Source: Perkinsus marinus ATCC 50983
Taxonomy: Eukaryota; Perkinsozoa; Perkinsida; Perkinsidae
Assembly (NCBI RefSeq): GCF_000006405.1
Contig: NW_003205333.1
Span: forward strand, 410,593-474,592
Length of the DNA: 64,000 bases
Direction of reading: 5' to 3'
The notes below the pieces were generated by a model. That model was not told the origin of the DNA, did not search any database, and saw only the letters and a list, made by a program, of their open reading frames with translations. Made by a program: the position numbers and the translations under genes. This document shows positions 10,544 to 22,507 of the stretch, in pieces (position 1 is the stretch's first letter; each line of letters opens with the position of its first letter).

Positions 10544-13318
10544 GTGGGCTTGGGTAAAGACTTTAAGAATTTAGTCCCACCAGCCGCGGTACAATTCGTG
10601 CAGGGAAGACGTTCAGGTCTGATAGTAGCAGTCCCGACATGTGTTACTCTAGCTAACAACTGTTGGGTTATGATTAGATTGCGGGGCAAGGACGACAGGT
10701 GTGTGCCAACTTTCTATGGCTATGATCCTGTCCCCTAGCGTGCCCTCGATCCGCCCTGATTCGGTGAAATCATACAAAGCCGAGTCGATTTGCAGTGGTG
10801 GTGGTGGTGGGACACTCGTTCACATTGGAGAGGAGGGTACGCAGAATCTAGATGGCAACGAGTTGTTACAGATGAACTTGAGAAGGATGTTCGAGGATCG
10901 TATTCTCACCGATTTCACAATAGTCTGTGAGCTCTGGCCTCCCGTTTCCAACGTGAAGAAGGTATGTAGGCACATCCAGCGATCCTGGTGGTAGTGGAGA
11001 GATAAAGGCTCATTCAGTGATCCTGGCGGCTCATAGTGGGTTTGGTCTCTTATTGTATAATCTGGTACCATATTGGTTTAGGTGGAGTCCTACGGCAACA
11101 GCTATGCCAACCACGAGCCACTAATAAATTAGAAATACATCAGAAGTAGGACGGGGTGGCAGTAGTCGATCAGCAGTCCTCCTGATAGGTTGAATGTGAT
11201 GAAGGCTCTGGTACGGTTCATGTACTTTGGTGGTCTTGCCGGAGACCATCTCTCCCTCTCCGCTGCCGATACACTGAGTGTGTTGGCTGAAGCAAGGAAC
11301 CTTGGTATTGAAGCCTTGACTGAGGATATGGTGGCTCAGGTCATACTGCCAAAGCTCGACCCGCATAAGTAGTATTAGTAGTAGCTACTACCCTCACCTC
11401 TCTGCTTGGCGATGGTCCTTACAGTTGCCTATCGATTCTGCTACATCCATCGTTGGCTTCCTTACCTTCCATCTCTCGAGAGGTGTCGGCTTATGTTGGT
11501 CAGCAGTTGCCCCGTCTACTCCACACTGATACTCTGAGGAGGAAGTTATTGGACGGCAACCTGTCCCAGTTTGTCATGGCTCATGTGCTTGGCCCGGCCT
11601 CTCAGGCCATCGCCACTGATCTAGACTGCGAGAGTCTGTCTACGATGGGAGTGTAGCGGTGTAGGTGTTTCCGTAGGTGTTGTCCGCTTCGTTACGGAAT
11701 GGGCTGGTCTGGACTCAATCTGTGATCTTCTAAGGCAGTGCAAAGGGTGGCAGGAGTGGAGGCAAGCTGCGACAGCTGTTCGAGGAAAGTTTGCCGAGAT
11801 CGATGTACCCATAGTTGGCTGCATTCTCCTTGGTCCCTTGGTGTGTAATCAGACCCTGCCCGGCTATTCCCCTCCTGAGTCTACGGCTTCGGCTCATGAA
11901 TGGTACATCCCTAGTCTCCGTGCCCTCCTTCCTGACAACACTCCAGGAGGCGCCGCTGAGTCGGGGGAAGCAGTACGGGTCATCAAGGGTAGAAGCACCG
12001 GGAGTGGCGGTTTCAGACGTGACCGTCGTGCATTTCGTGCAATTAGGTCAATTCTTCTCCTGGGTAGTGCGCCTTGACAGAGCTGACGAGGGCCGTATCA
12101 GAATCGTATATGAATCGGCCGACCTGCGTCTACCCATTAAGAGCTCATTCGCTGAGAGGCTATGTGTTAAGCGCTTCCCGGCAGCCCAGTTCCAATGGGA
12201 GGTCGGAGGGAGGTCCCCGGTTCAATTCCTGCAGCAGGCGTTTTATTCAGGTTAGTGCGGTATCGGTGCCGTCCGGCGCTGCTCCAGGCAGATCAAGACC
12301 ACCACACCATCAATGGCAGACTGTTATGAACAGCGACAGGCCGCCAGTGTTCATATGCTTCCCATCTGGCGTTAATCTCCATTGGAGTGATCATCTTCCC
12401 CATATTCACCCAAATCGACAATCGTTTCGTCTTCCACCAGGCACCACCATCCCAATAGGGGTTCCACCAGGTGAAGATGTGGCATTGTCTGTGAAGGCTA
12501 ACCTTGTTGAAATACCATTGGTCTCCCTGATACTGTACATATCCCGTTGTGAGCTCTACGTCGCCTGTTGCCCTCCTTAGCTACTACTTCTCTGCTGATC
12601 TCAATACTACAGTGCGTTCAGAGGATATCCTCAATCGCTTGCCCCATATGGAGTTTAGGTCAGACGTGTCCTTCGCAGTGCGCAACTTGATTCGTCGTTA
12701 CTCAGGTGCGTGAGTTCCTTCTCTCTGTTCCAGCAGCAGCTTGTGGCAGGAGGCGGAGGCAACGGCGGGGGTTCGGGGATCGGTGGGACCACTAATCTGA
12801 GTAACCTGTCAGCGTTGAAGTCTCACGAGTAGTCGTATTGTTGGCATTGTAATTCAAAACTCAGCATTGAGTTCTCATCGTCATGATGGAGTTTCGTAAT
12901 GATGCTTGTTGTGATTTATATCTGTCAATGGGTGGAGTGCCTGCCTCCGGATACCGCTCCCTATCGTTTTCCCCGCCAGCCATGACTTGTATCTTTTTCG
13001 TGGCACATTTACGACTCACATCTGAGATGACCGGCAGGGTGAGTTTTCATTCATGTATCACTGTCCGTCTTATTCCCCGCAGTTGCTCCCACTGTGGGTA
13101 GTTCTACTGGTCGTGATGGTATCGGCAGGCTGTCAGAAGGATGGTATGGACTGTGTATCATCACTCGCGTAACCGCTTTTCAGACGGGGTTCACTGAAAC
13201 CGAAATGAGTCTAATTCCGACCAGTCGTCCGGATCTAGACCTAGGTGAGCAGTGGTTCATAAATATCGACGACACTGGCATGATGCTCCTCATTCTCCTC
13301 CCATTTAGGCCAACCTGA
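10544..13318 (+). CDS. BTB-BACK domain protein
   Basis: Multi-exon gene. A BTB domain is rebuilt from exons at about 10740-11370: FEDRILTDFTIVC, then (after an intron starting GTGAGC at 10927) GEIKAHSVILAAHSG, then LRQQL...NKLEIH, then VMKALVRFMYFGGL and the usual helical end. A BACK-like helical region follows (CLSILLHPSLASLPS at about 11440, joined by a putative 31-nt intron at 11634-11664 to VSVGVVRFVTEWAGL). Further C-terminal exons include VFICFPSGVNLHWSDHLPH and end near DTGMMLLILLPFRPT at 13318. BTB-BACK proteins are commonly substrate adaptors of Cullin-3 ubiquitin ligases, which is the likely but unproven role. The start is uncertain: a frame at 10544-10694 joins through a 38-nt intron, but it has no ATG. 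Splicing between 11850 and 12260 and between 12700 and 13100 is unresolved. Confidence 0.7.
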
Positions 13319-13894
13319 AATGCCGGGAGTAGCAGGTAACTAAAGGTGTATAGTTGGTACCTGCTCGCAGCAGTGCTCGAGTGCAGAGAGATGTAATCAA
13401 AGCTATATTGAGAAGGCCAAGTTGATACACATCGGTCTACACCCATTAGACATCAACTTGGACAATTGTATGAACACTCCGAGAGATGCAATGGGCTGAT
13501 ATAAGCTCATTTGGGTGAAGGAGGAGCTGGAAGTTCTGTGCAAGATGAGTCCTATTGTTGAGGTTCCTCTCAGTAGTGGACTCATCCACCAAGTAGGATG
13601 CCGGATATAATAACTGCATCTCCTCGGGTATCTTCCTGGTCCTTCATTCTCTATGGTCTTGACTACGACATGCGTTAGGCGCAGTCGCTGTGGTAATGCC
13701 TCATCTTGTGTTCTAGTGCTTCAACGGTCACGGTTGAGATGTGTACAATGTTAATACAAATCGGTAACTCTGCATATGCGATACCAGTGCACCGCTCCGC
13801 CTGTCTGCGTGTCATTGCACCATCTCAATACTGTCGGAATGTGTGGTCAGGGGATATGGAGGGTCCTTAGATAACTTGATTGAATAGAAGTAGC
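13319..13894. other. Intergenic stretch
   Basis: Between the end of the BTB-BACK gene and the start of the SLBP gene. Minus-strand frames here are short and lack splice context. I see no supported gene; it probably holds the 3' end of one gene and the 5' region of the next. Confidence 0.5.
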
Positions 13895-15382
13895 ATGTCA
13901 TCTGCATCAGCGTCCTCTTCTTCGACGGCTGTAGTCCCCCCAAGCACCGAACCTGACGGCTGCCCCAGGAAGTTGAGCTGGGCGGAAATGTCGTTGGAAG
14001 AAGATTCCTTTGGTAAAGATGTGGAGTCGTCACAACCTGTGTCCAAGACGGAACGAAGACAGGCCGTGAAACCATCGAGGGTCAGCTGGGCTGATTTCGG
14101 CAGTGATGACAGTAAGTAACAGATTCTTCCGCGGACCGCACTGGATTCCTTCTCAGGTTTCTCTCTGCCTGTGCCACCTATTAATCGTAGGACGGTAGTT
14201 AGGGGAAATACAACGTTCCCCAAGGTAGCAGCAGCTCCTCTGGATGCACAAGACTCGTATATTGAGGCTCCGACCGATGCCAGCAAGCTGGCCCTTGGTG
14301 TTGCAGGTGGACATCCGGCTTGAGGCTTGAATTGATGCTGGTCGTTAGGGCTTATGACGACTTCTGGGGAGGAGGAAGAGAGTCTAAGGCCGGCTGGGTT
14401 CGGCTTTTTAATGGCCAACGCTCGTATTGTTATACCAGAGGATTCTAAAGGGAGTGTCACAGGAGGCGACTTCCTTAGCAATTTGCCAGGTCAGGAGTGG
14501 AACAACATCACTAGACTTGTGGTATTAATCAGGACTGTCGGAGGACAGCAAACGTCTTACAGGCAAACGTCTGACCTCACTGCGGGCCCATGGCGAGTTA
14601 GAGATGACGACAGCCAGCAAGTTCCGTAAGCTGAATAGCGGGCATAGAGTAAGTCATTATGACACCTAGTCTCTTACCATGGAGCTGTTGCTGTCGACCG
14701 TTGCTTTCTCTTTTTAGGATGTGTCTAAGGGCCCATCATTCTTCCCGGATCCCAATGCTGGGGGCCGTATCGACCCAATCTTCGGTAATGGGAGTCTTGC
14801 ACACGACGCAGAATTTGTCATTGATAGTGTGAAAGTAAGCTTACTGTTATCGTATGGTCATTTTCAATAGTTGCCTCCAGACACCTCAGACTGAGCTACG
14901 ACGGCATCGGCCTATTCTGAGGGCCCGTAGGAGGAAGACGACTGGTGGTACTACAATGAAGACCCGATTGTGAGTGATGTAATCTACTGCGAGGGGGTTA
15001 GATACCGACCATAGGTCGGAGGTCCCAGCTACGGAAGAACAGTGGCGAGCACGGGCCGAACAAAGGGCCAGACAGATTGAAATCGGCAAGATGACTGACA
15101 ACTACTTAGCATATAGAGCCTCGGTAGGGCTAGTATGCAGCCAGAAGTCATGGACTTTGTACATCAGGTTACACCAAGGAAACGCAATCCAGCGGTGGAC
15201 CCCATTACACCCGACCCTAATGAGAGGGTTAGCAAGAGGGCGTTCGATGCGGATCTCAAGCAGTGGCGGAAGAAGCTACACAGTATTGTGGTAGGTAACG
15301 GTTCTCCGGATTGCAGGCATCTTCCTGCTACCTTTAGATACCATCAGCAAAGGAAGATCACAGCAGCAGTGATAAGAAATAA
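13895..15382 (+). CDS. SLBP: Histone mRNA stem-loop binding protein
   Basis: Binds the conserved hairpin at the 3' end of replication-dependent histone mRNAs and drives their processing and translation. The RNA-binding core is visible in two exons: ARQIEIGKMTDNYLAYRA (about 15069-15120) and DPITPDPNERVSKRAFDADL followed by KQWRKKLH (about 15198-15285), matching the family's GKNT...Y and VSKRAFD...W signatures. Upstream exons give a Ser-rich N-terminus from ATG 13895 and a short SWAEMS/SWADFG repeat. Introns mostly have GTAAG donors (14116, 14653, 14836). The last exon ends KEDHSSSDKK-TAA at 15380. Joining the two halves of the core needs a 17-nt intron at 15124-15140, the shortest candidate in the window. 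Exon borders around 14990-15040 are unresolved. Confidence 0.8.
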
Positions 15383-15760
15383 GGTTGACTTGTTGATATC
15401 TAGCAGTTTGTTTTTATTGCACGCATCGGTGTAGCAGCAGCAAGTGGTTCGTCCCATTTATCGCAAACCTCGTTACATTACGTATGCAAAATACCTCTCT
15501 AGCGTTCCTCATGCCATTCGGAGCTCCGCTCTCAGGCGGTGTTGTTGGCACCTGGACAGGTATTAATAATTATCATTGCATGTAGGGGTTTATGATGTTG
15601 GCCGGTCGATGACTGTGGCCGCCGCCAGTAACACAACATAATAGGAGTGTTGAGTTCATATAGTGGGGGGGACGATGAGCGCAAAACAAGTGTTGCTAGT
15701 GGGGTAGACTGAATCTGATCTATGAAGTACTCATTCTCAGTGTAATTCACACCTGGCCCC

Positions 15761-18700
15761 ATGGCGAGTGTAAAGCCGGGTCGATGGCAGTGTCCATCGT
15801 GTACCTTTTTGAACCCACCCGATGCACTGATATGTAAATGTTGTGAGAGTGAAGCCAACCCAGCATATCTAGAGGCCGATACGCCTAGAAAGGTGGGGGA
15901 GACTCAGCACAATAGTGGTTCCTTGGTCCGCCCTCAGGCACAGAGACCACATAGTGGACAGGGAGTGGTACGATGGTATTGTGTGACGTGCGATAAGTGG
16001 TACCCAGTGAGCGTGCCCTCCTGCTCGTACTGTGGTAATGGTCCTTCTAAAGAGAGGATGACATGTCGAGGTTGCAAAAGGATGCTCGAGTATTCCTTAT
16101 CGGCTATATAGGCTGTCTTTAGTGCTACTCACAGGTTTATAATAAGCCGTCCGCCGGCGACAGTAGTGACCTGTCAGGCGTGTAAGGTCCTCACACCAGT
16201 GGAGAGTGGGCCCTGTAGTGGAGAGGTAAGGGGAGGAGGCCCACCTCACCCCAACTACATGGTCTTCGAGGTCACCGGTGATGGGCAAGATGGCACTAAA
16301 AGGTCCATCTTATCAGCCGAGGATGCGGCAACTGCGGCAAGATCACGACTATCGTTTATAACGGAAATGTGAGACAGTCTATGTTGGTGTCGATACTTAC
16401 ATTATTGATAGGTGTCTCAAGCTGAACCAGCCCTTCGTTGATGACGCCTTCCCTCCCGGTCCACTTTCCTTGTTCAAGGATCCTCCTCACTCACACCCGC
16501 CGACCACAGTGAGCAATATTCACAACAGATGGGACAAAGTAACTCAGCCTGGCCGCATCTCTACCATGGCATCCACCTAGGTTGCCGCACTGCCGTGGTT
16601 GAGGCCTGGCCCGGGGTACACCCTCTTCGACCCTACTACTGGTCCTGTCCCTGAAGACGTCCTACAGGTACGAGGACATCTTGCTGTGACTAGTGCAGTC
16701 TTCCATGCTCACAGGGAGCCCTCGGAGATTGCTGGATGCTGTCAGCGTTGGCGGCCCTCTGTCAGCAACGGCCAGAGCTCGTCAAAGATCTTTTCCCGTA
16801 CCAGGTGGGTACCATAGTTTCCCCAGGTAGTATAACCTACCTCAGGATACCACTGAGAGGTCCACCGTGGGAGTCTACCTAGTCCGCCTCTGTGATTCCA
16901 ATGGTGCATGGCGGTTGGTGGTTGTGGATGACCATTTCCTATCTACCACCCCTGGGCACCGAGTTTTTGCGGGCAGGAGCTCTCGAGTGCTATGGGTATC
17001 TCTCCTCGAGAAGGCTTATGCCAAGCTCAGCGGCTCCTACGAAGCTATCGAAGCAGGTATGCGTTGAATTCATCCCCTCCTTGGTGATGAACTAATCCGT
17101 TCCAGGGACTGCATCAGAAGGCCTGACCATGCTCACCGGGTGGCCATGTACGGTCTACCGACTGCAAGCTGACCAGCAGGGCAGCACCAATGGTGGGATC
17201 ATCCAGGAAGACGATGACGTGTTGTGGGGTATGCCCATCGTAGGGATGCTCTATCATTACCTATCGTAGGCTCTCTGGTCAGCCATGACGGGGTACACAT
17301 TATGTGTGCGAGCTGTGGGTTTGTCGATGGTGTCAGTAAGGAAGAGTACGAGGCTATGGGGTTATTCAGCGAGCACTGCTACTCCATACTCAATGTACAG
17401 AGACCGTAGTAGTAGTCATTCATACGCATTATGCTCCACCAGGTTGTGGCTCTTGACGGCCTGCGGTTGCTTAAGCTCAGGAATCCCTGGGGTAGGCTGC
17501 TGGGGGTGTTCCGCTGCATACAGGAGCTCCTTAGGGTCACGAGTATGGGGTGGTCCTTATGGCCCTACCTCACCAGAATGGACACCTGAACTTCAGAGGG
17601 GCTTGCATTCCTTGACACATGGCCCGTTGGCAGGCCGAGGGACGTTTTGGATCTCTCTAACGGACTTCCGGCGGTGAGTGGCCACACGTTGGATGAAGCG
17701 AAACTGGAGTAGTTGTCTTAGATACTTTTCCTCTGTGACGGTCTGCCTTTACGAGAAGTCATGGTCAGAGGCCCGGACTCCTACGATGCTTATGCCTCGG
17801 GTATTTTCTCATCCTGCTGTACCCGCAGTCGAGATCAGTTCATTTGCCAATAGTCAGACTAATTTGGCCGTTTTTCAAGTAACTGCAACTGCCAACTGGA
17901 GATTAGTGTCACGTTGAGATGTGCGTCCTCTTTCAGAGCTCTGATAGGAGCTCAAACAACAGCGCCTTTCCGAACGATGTTGGTATAGTTCTATTCAGGC
18001 GTCGACCGGCGCCTAATTCCAACGTGCTGGAATATGTGGCAAGCTTGCCTAGGTGGGTCCCGTCTGCGGGAGTACTCGGATTGCCATCATCTTCCTCATC
18101 GTCATACTAGCCCGAAATCCTCAGGAGTACCCGAACGACAGTTCAGCTGGACACTTGGCTGTATTCCCACACACAGGGAGAGACCAACGATGTGGAAACT
18201 CGCTTTCTTGTTGTCGTCTTGACATTCAATCACCGGGGTATCGGAGCCACCACCCATGAGCGGCAAGGCTTTACTCTGGGTGTATTCAGTGCCAAACCAG
18301 TGATTGTTCGAGAGCTCTGGGTAAGTGTCGAAGGATGTCCGGAGTTGTTCAGTAGTCGCCACTCCCACCTCCCATTCAGGCTGGTTTTGCTTTGGAGAGG
18401 ACTGCCTTGGCGTCTCATATAGCAGCAACTGGCCACTGTGAAGCGAACAATGGTTTTTATCTCTATACCACCTATGACGCTGGATACTCTATTTACGTGG
18501 TCAACATGTCCAAGTAAGCAGTTTGTCTTCGTTCAGTCCCCCCCCCCCCGCCATTTTCCTCCGGTATCAGTCGTGCCGTCTATTTCGAATCGACCGTGTC
18601 GAATGCGGTGAACTTGTCAAGTTCACGTGGATGGGCACCAGAAGGGGATGGATCAAACGTCCGCGTCACAACTCACGACCTCATACTCCCTGGCCAAGCT

Positions 18701-18925
18701 ATGATCGTGAGACGCTTTGAGAATTACTCTCACTAAACATTTTCTCCACAGGTCCTCGTTGTTAGCGATTGGGGAGGCGGTTTTCGATATGTGCGTAACT
18801 ATCGGTATACCTTCATGCAAAGGTGGTCTCTTGCGCAAAGTTTTCATACTCCACCCATAGAGGAGGAGAGCATACACCAACCGTTTGCATGCGCTCCGTC
18901 ACAACCTCTTATACGTCACCCTTGA
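15761..18925 (+). CDS. Calpain-type cysteine protease with N-terminal zinc fingers
   Basis: Papain-fold calcium-activated protease. The N-terminus has a RanBP2-type zinc finger (W-x-C-x2-C-x3-N-x6-C-x2-C, residues about 8-29), followed by more CxxC pairs spread over two exons. The calpain core is rebuilt from many short exons: PFVDDAFPPG, then QGALGDCWMLSALAAL with the catalytic Cys at about 16735, GVYLVRLCDSNGAW, GLFSEHCYSIL with the catalytic His at about 17375, and LRLLKLRNPWG with the catalytic Asn at about 17475. A C2-like domain III follows (ERQGFTLGVFSAKPVIVREL, LILPGQAMIVLVVSDWGGG). The TGA is at 18923-18925. About 15 introns, most 41-59 nt, several starting GTAAG or GTGAG. No EF-hand domain is seen. 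Splicing at 18060-18190 is unresolved. All three catalytic residues are present, so activity is expected. Confidence 0.85.
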
Positions 18926-19811
18926 GTTTTCATCAACTGCTCGTCCTGTTCCTCGCGACCAGCTCCGTTGCGTTGTCATAGGGCTCTTCGAACGTAATCG
19001 AGAATGTATGAGAAACGGTCACGTGCTAATCTTCATGAGTTTATCAGCATCTTCAGCCGTACCATTAGGAGTGCTGAGTTTTGGGGAAAGTCGGAGCAGG
19101 GAGTCCAGATACGTTGATTCGATCACCCAAACCTAAAATGTAGTATAAGCAATCGAAATTAGCACGAGAACAACATCACACAATACCCAGCTTGCACAAG
19201 GATTCGTGACAACCATGCTGATTATCCACGAATTTTGGAAAAAGTGGATGACAAGGTAAACGACAATAGTCCCTATATGCGGTCTATTCCACCAACTTCG
19301 GCTACGACTGTGTGTTCATCTTCGACTCGAAGACCACAGTGATTTCGGTACAGTTGAGCTCGGTACATGAACGACTCCTTATAAGCTAGGATGCATAAAC
19401 AACCAACCTTTGCCGCACTCGTATCATGTGCAAGACAAAGCACCCAAATGCTGGATATATTCTTTCTTAACATTTGCAACTGATGAACATCTCCCCTCTG
19501 CTAACACTACCATATCTCCTTGCAGTATATTCCTATCCCGAAGAATCACGTTCACCGATCTTATAAATGTTTATACTTTCAATACTGAAGCAACCCAACA
19601 ACTGTGAGAGATAACCGAAGAAACTACAAAAAGAACCCTGACGGTCCTCAACGTGTCTGGTTCGAATACTGTCATCTAACTATTCTAAGTAGAGCGATAC
19701 ACCTGTAAAGGAACAACCGACTACCGAAAAGTAAAAAACAGATAGAAATAAGAATGGCGGTGTGTACAGCGACCTAGCTGCTACAACAAATCTACCTCGA
19801 TAGTACATAAG
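18926..19811. other. Intergenic stretch between convergent genes
   Basis: Lies between the 3' ends of the calpain (plus) and the perilipin-like gene (minus), so it should hold both 3' untranslated regions. Frames on both strands are short and show no domain or splice pattern. Confidence 0.55.
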
Positions 19812-20792
19812 TTAGTGCTCCCCCTCCTTAGCGGCGGCGGCACCGCAAGCCCACGGGCAAGCGAATGCAGCACTCACGGAGGAGACACCGCTGTTGAAAT
19901 TATCCCAAGTAAAGACAGTGACCAGATAGCCGTATACCGACTTGGCAGTCTTAATGATAGCATCCTTAGTAAGGTTGGAGTACTCATAAACCTTCACGGA
20001 GACACTCTTATACATCTCCTCATACCTATGTCTCCTCTCGGGAGTCAACACTCTGTTGTAGATATCGACCACCTTATTCTTAAGACACAAAAGGTACTCC
20101 TTACTCTTGGTGAAAGTAGAGGAGGCAGTGTCCTTCAACCACTCCCAGCATCCAGCTGCATGACCCTTCACATACTTCCACACACCAGGAGCTTTTTCTT
20201 TCAGTTCGCTGTATTTACTAGTGAACCAATTCTTGGAGGACTCCCAAGCAGAAGCAGACAGTTCTTTGGCACCAGACCAGACGAATGACCAAAACTCCCA
20301 TATATCGGCCACGTAGTCTCTAGAAGGCTCGATGACGTATAGATCAGCACGAGTGTATACACGAGAACACACAGTACCAGCCAAAGCCAAGGCACGAGCA
20401 AGCTCACCTTGGTGCTTATCAGTAGGAGCAGTATTGGGCTTCTGATCCTCAGTGACATTTTCCTTAGTGGAGCACGAAGGACTAGTGGCAGTAGCATCAG
20501 ATTCCTCTTCAGCGGGAACCATATCAGCAGACTCCTCTAGAGGAGGCAGCATGCGATCCACAAGTTCCTCAGTCCTGTTGAGGAAACTGTCGAATGCAGC
20601 GAACATGTAACCACTAGCACTGTTCGCAGCGGCAGAGATCCTCTGACCAGTGGAAGTCTTCTTGAAGTCTTCAACATGCTCTTGAACCTTATTACTCGCC
20701 TGCTCGAAAGTCTCAGTGACGGACTGGGTGATCTCAGGTGTTAGAATGGCGAAAGGAGGGACTCCAGCGAATGCGTAAGATATCATCTTCAC
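19812..20792 (-). CDS. Perilipin-like lipid-droplet protein
   Basis: Uninterrupted 326-codon frame starting at ATG 20792. The segment NRTEELVDRMLPP (residues 72-84) closely resembles the perilipin PAT-domain signature in which a conserved helix ends in ELVD-x-x-LPP. It is preceded by amphipathic helical sequence (residues 20-70) and followed by an acidic S/T/E-rich linker (88-125). Residues 150-300 hold more amphipathic helices with repeated W/Y-S-K motifs and no clear transmembrane segment. Perilipins coat lipid droplets and control access of lipases. The neighbouring SEC14-like gene and the two glycerol kinases fit a lipid theme but are not physically coupled. Assignment rests on one motif plus overall character; a different amphipathic-helix protein is possible. 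Confidence 0.5.
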   Translation of the reverse strand: MKMISYAFAGVPPFAILTPEITQSVTETFEQASNKVQEHVEDFKKTSTGQRISAAANSASGYMFAAFDSFLNRTEELVDRMLPPLEESADMVPAEEESDATATSPSCSTKENVTEDQKPNTAPTDKHQGELARALALAGTVCSRVYTRADLYVIEPSRDYVADIWEFWSFVWSGAKELSASAWESSKNWFTSKYSELKEKAPGVWKYVKGHAAGCWEWLKDTASSTFTKSKEYLLCLKNKVVDIYNRVLTPERRHRYEEMYKSVSVKVYEYSNLTKDAIIKTAKSVYGYLVTVFTWDNFNSGVSSVSAAFACPWACGAAAAKEGEH

Positions 20793-21469
20793 TTATTACA
20801 CAAAACTCAACTGACATCAACAGCTGGCGAATGAGACTCCAACTATTAAGGGATACACCGCCTCGCAATCTTCAAATGCGAAATTACTTAATTCGTTTTG
20901 ACCTGAACGAAAAACGGCCACTAGATAACTCCCAACCTGAAACACTCGAGATAACCAGTATCATAACTGAACTACCCACCGAGACGTAAGAGGCGGCCTA
21001 GCCGCACAATGGTACCGACACAATTGTGTGCTATCACTTTTAGGTAGGCTGTAGATGAGGGGTTCACAACACTGCTTGATTATGGCTTGTATTGGGATTA
21101 TCTTCATGTAACTGTAGATGCTGCTGAATTGTATCGCCCGCAATGATACCAGAACGCGCCCGAAAATCAACCATGACGCGTTCATGCCTGCACTGCAAGA
21201 AAAATGCACGAAATTTCAATTCTGTCGTGCAGTTACTCGCTCGCCTATCGTGAAACTGCCGGCTGCGACCGTGAGGCAAACGAGGTACGTATACAGCTTA
21301 CAAGGATCAATGTGGTCAGTATCGTAGGGTAGACAGGGTTCCCTCCTGTGATGGTCCGGTGGGGGTGGTATAACGCTGCTCGGTGCTTTGGTGGGATTGA
21401 TGGTGATTTTGATCGATTGACGCTATTTGCGTTCGGCCTCAGAGTCTTTCAAAACACCCCTCAGTTATC
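20793..21469. other. Divergent intergenic region
   Basis: Separates the starts of the perilipin-like gene (minus) and LC8 (plus), so it must carry both promoters. No TATA-like or other known element is recognisable, and no coding pattern is seen. Confidence 0.5.
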
Positions 21470-21897
21470 ATGGCAGAGCGGAAGGCTGTTATCAAGAACG
21501 CCGACATGTCGGAGGACATGCAACAGGATGCTATCGACTGTGCCACTCAGGCCCTGGAAAAGTATGTTAATTGGGCTTAGTTTTGGGTCCCGAATCGCGA
21601 CCGTTTTCCCCACTTCGTGGCATTGAGAGGCCTCATATTCCGCATAGTGTGGTGTATCGCCTTTTCCCAGGTATAACATCGAGAAGGATATTGCTGCCTA
21701 CATCAAAAAGGAATTCGACAAGAAGTAGCGTCCCATTCCAGACGATTCTGGTGTCGAAGCAAATCCTTCTTAGGTATAACCCCACTTGGCACTGTGTTGT
21801 CGGCCGTAATTTCGGCTCCTACGTGACCCATGAAAGCAAGCACTTCATTTACTTCTACCTTGGACAGGTCGCCATCCTCCTGTTCAAGTCCGGCTAA
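21470..21897 (+). CDS. DYNLL: Dynein light chain LC8
   Basis: LC8 is a small dimeric hub protein of cytoplasmic and axonemal dynein that also clamps many other partners. Three exons, 21470-21561, 21671-21724 and 21774-21897, join in frame to exactly 89 codons plus TAA, the standard LC8 length. Recognisable segments include [36 protein letters not shown] and [14 protein letters not shown]. Both introns split identical AA|G-TAT-AAC contexts and have GT-AG ends (109 nt and 49 nt). One of the most secure annotations in the window, and a good reference for splice consensus here. Confidence 0.97.
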
Positions 21898-22507
21898 GAA
21901 GTCATGCTGTAGCCCGATTATATCCGGCTAGGCTGCTACTTTGCGCGATTAGCTAGTTTTTCGCACTCATTGTAGAGGCATTGGCTCGGATTCGTGGTAT
22001 TTGATGTATTGACGGATGATGGCTGATCAGTGTATGTTATACTATTATTCACCTAGGGGAAGTTGTGTTCGACAGTTGAATGATAACGACTATGGTCCAC
22101 CCGACCGAATAGAAAGAGTGAGTGTCGCTTAGAACAAGCCATGTAAGTTTTCTTATCTACTTCTATCATACGACATTATTTACATATGAGCAGTGCACAA
22201 CGTATGAAAAAGTGGATTATGTATGTTTGCATGGTTGTTCTCATGTCTCTTACCAGATCATGCGGGAGTTGATGAATCTAGTATATCATGTACACTTGCT
22301 ACTGCTCGACCGAGTGATCAGTATTCATTCATGACTATCAGTGGTATAGTTGAGACGTGATGGGCTCAGCATGCTGAGTGCGTTGGCAATGCTAACTTGG
22401 CATATGTCTAGGAGCAGCTGGAAATGCCACAATTGTAATCTTGCCTTATACACAACTCTATCATCATATCGATCAACTTGAAGTTCGCATGAGCATGTGC
22501 AATTGGA

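Noticed and set aside
13867-14481. 204-codon minus-strand frame
   Set aside because: Antisense shadow of SLBP exons, whose splice junctions and RNA-binding core are clear on the plus strand.
19815-20288. 157-codon plus-strand frame
   Set aside because: Antisense shadow of the 326-codon perilipin-like frame, which has the conserved motif.
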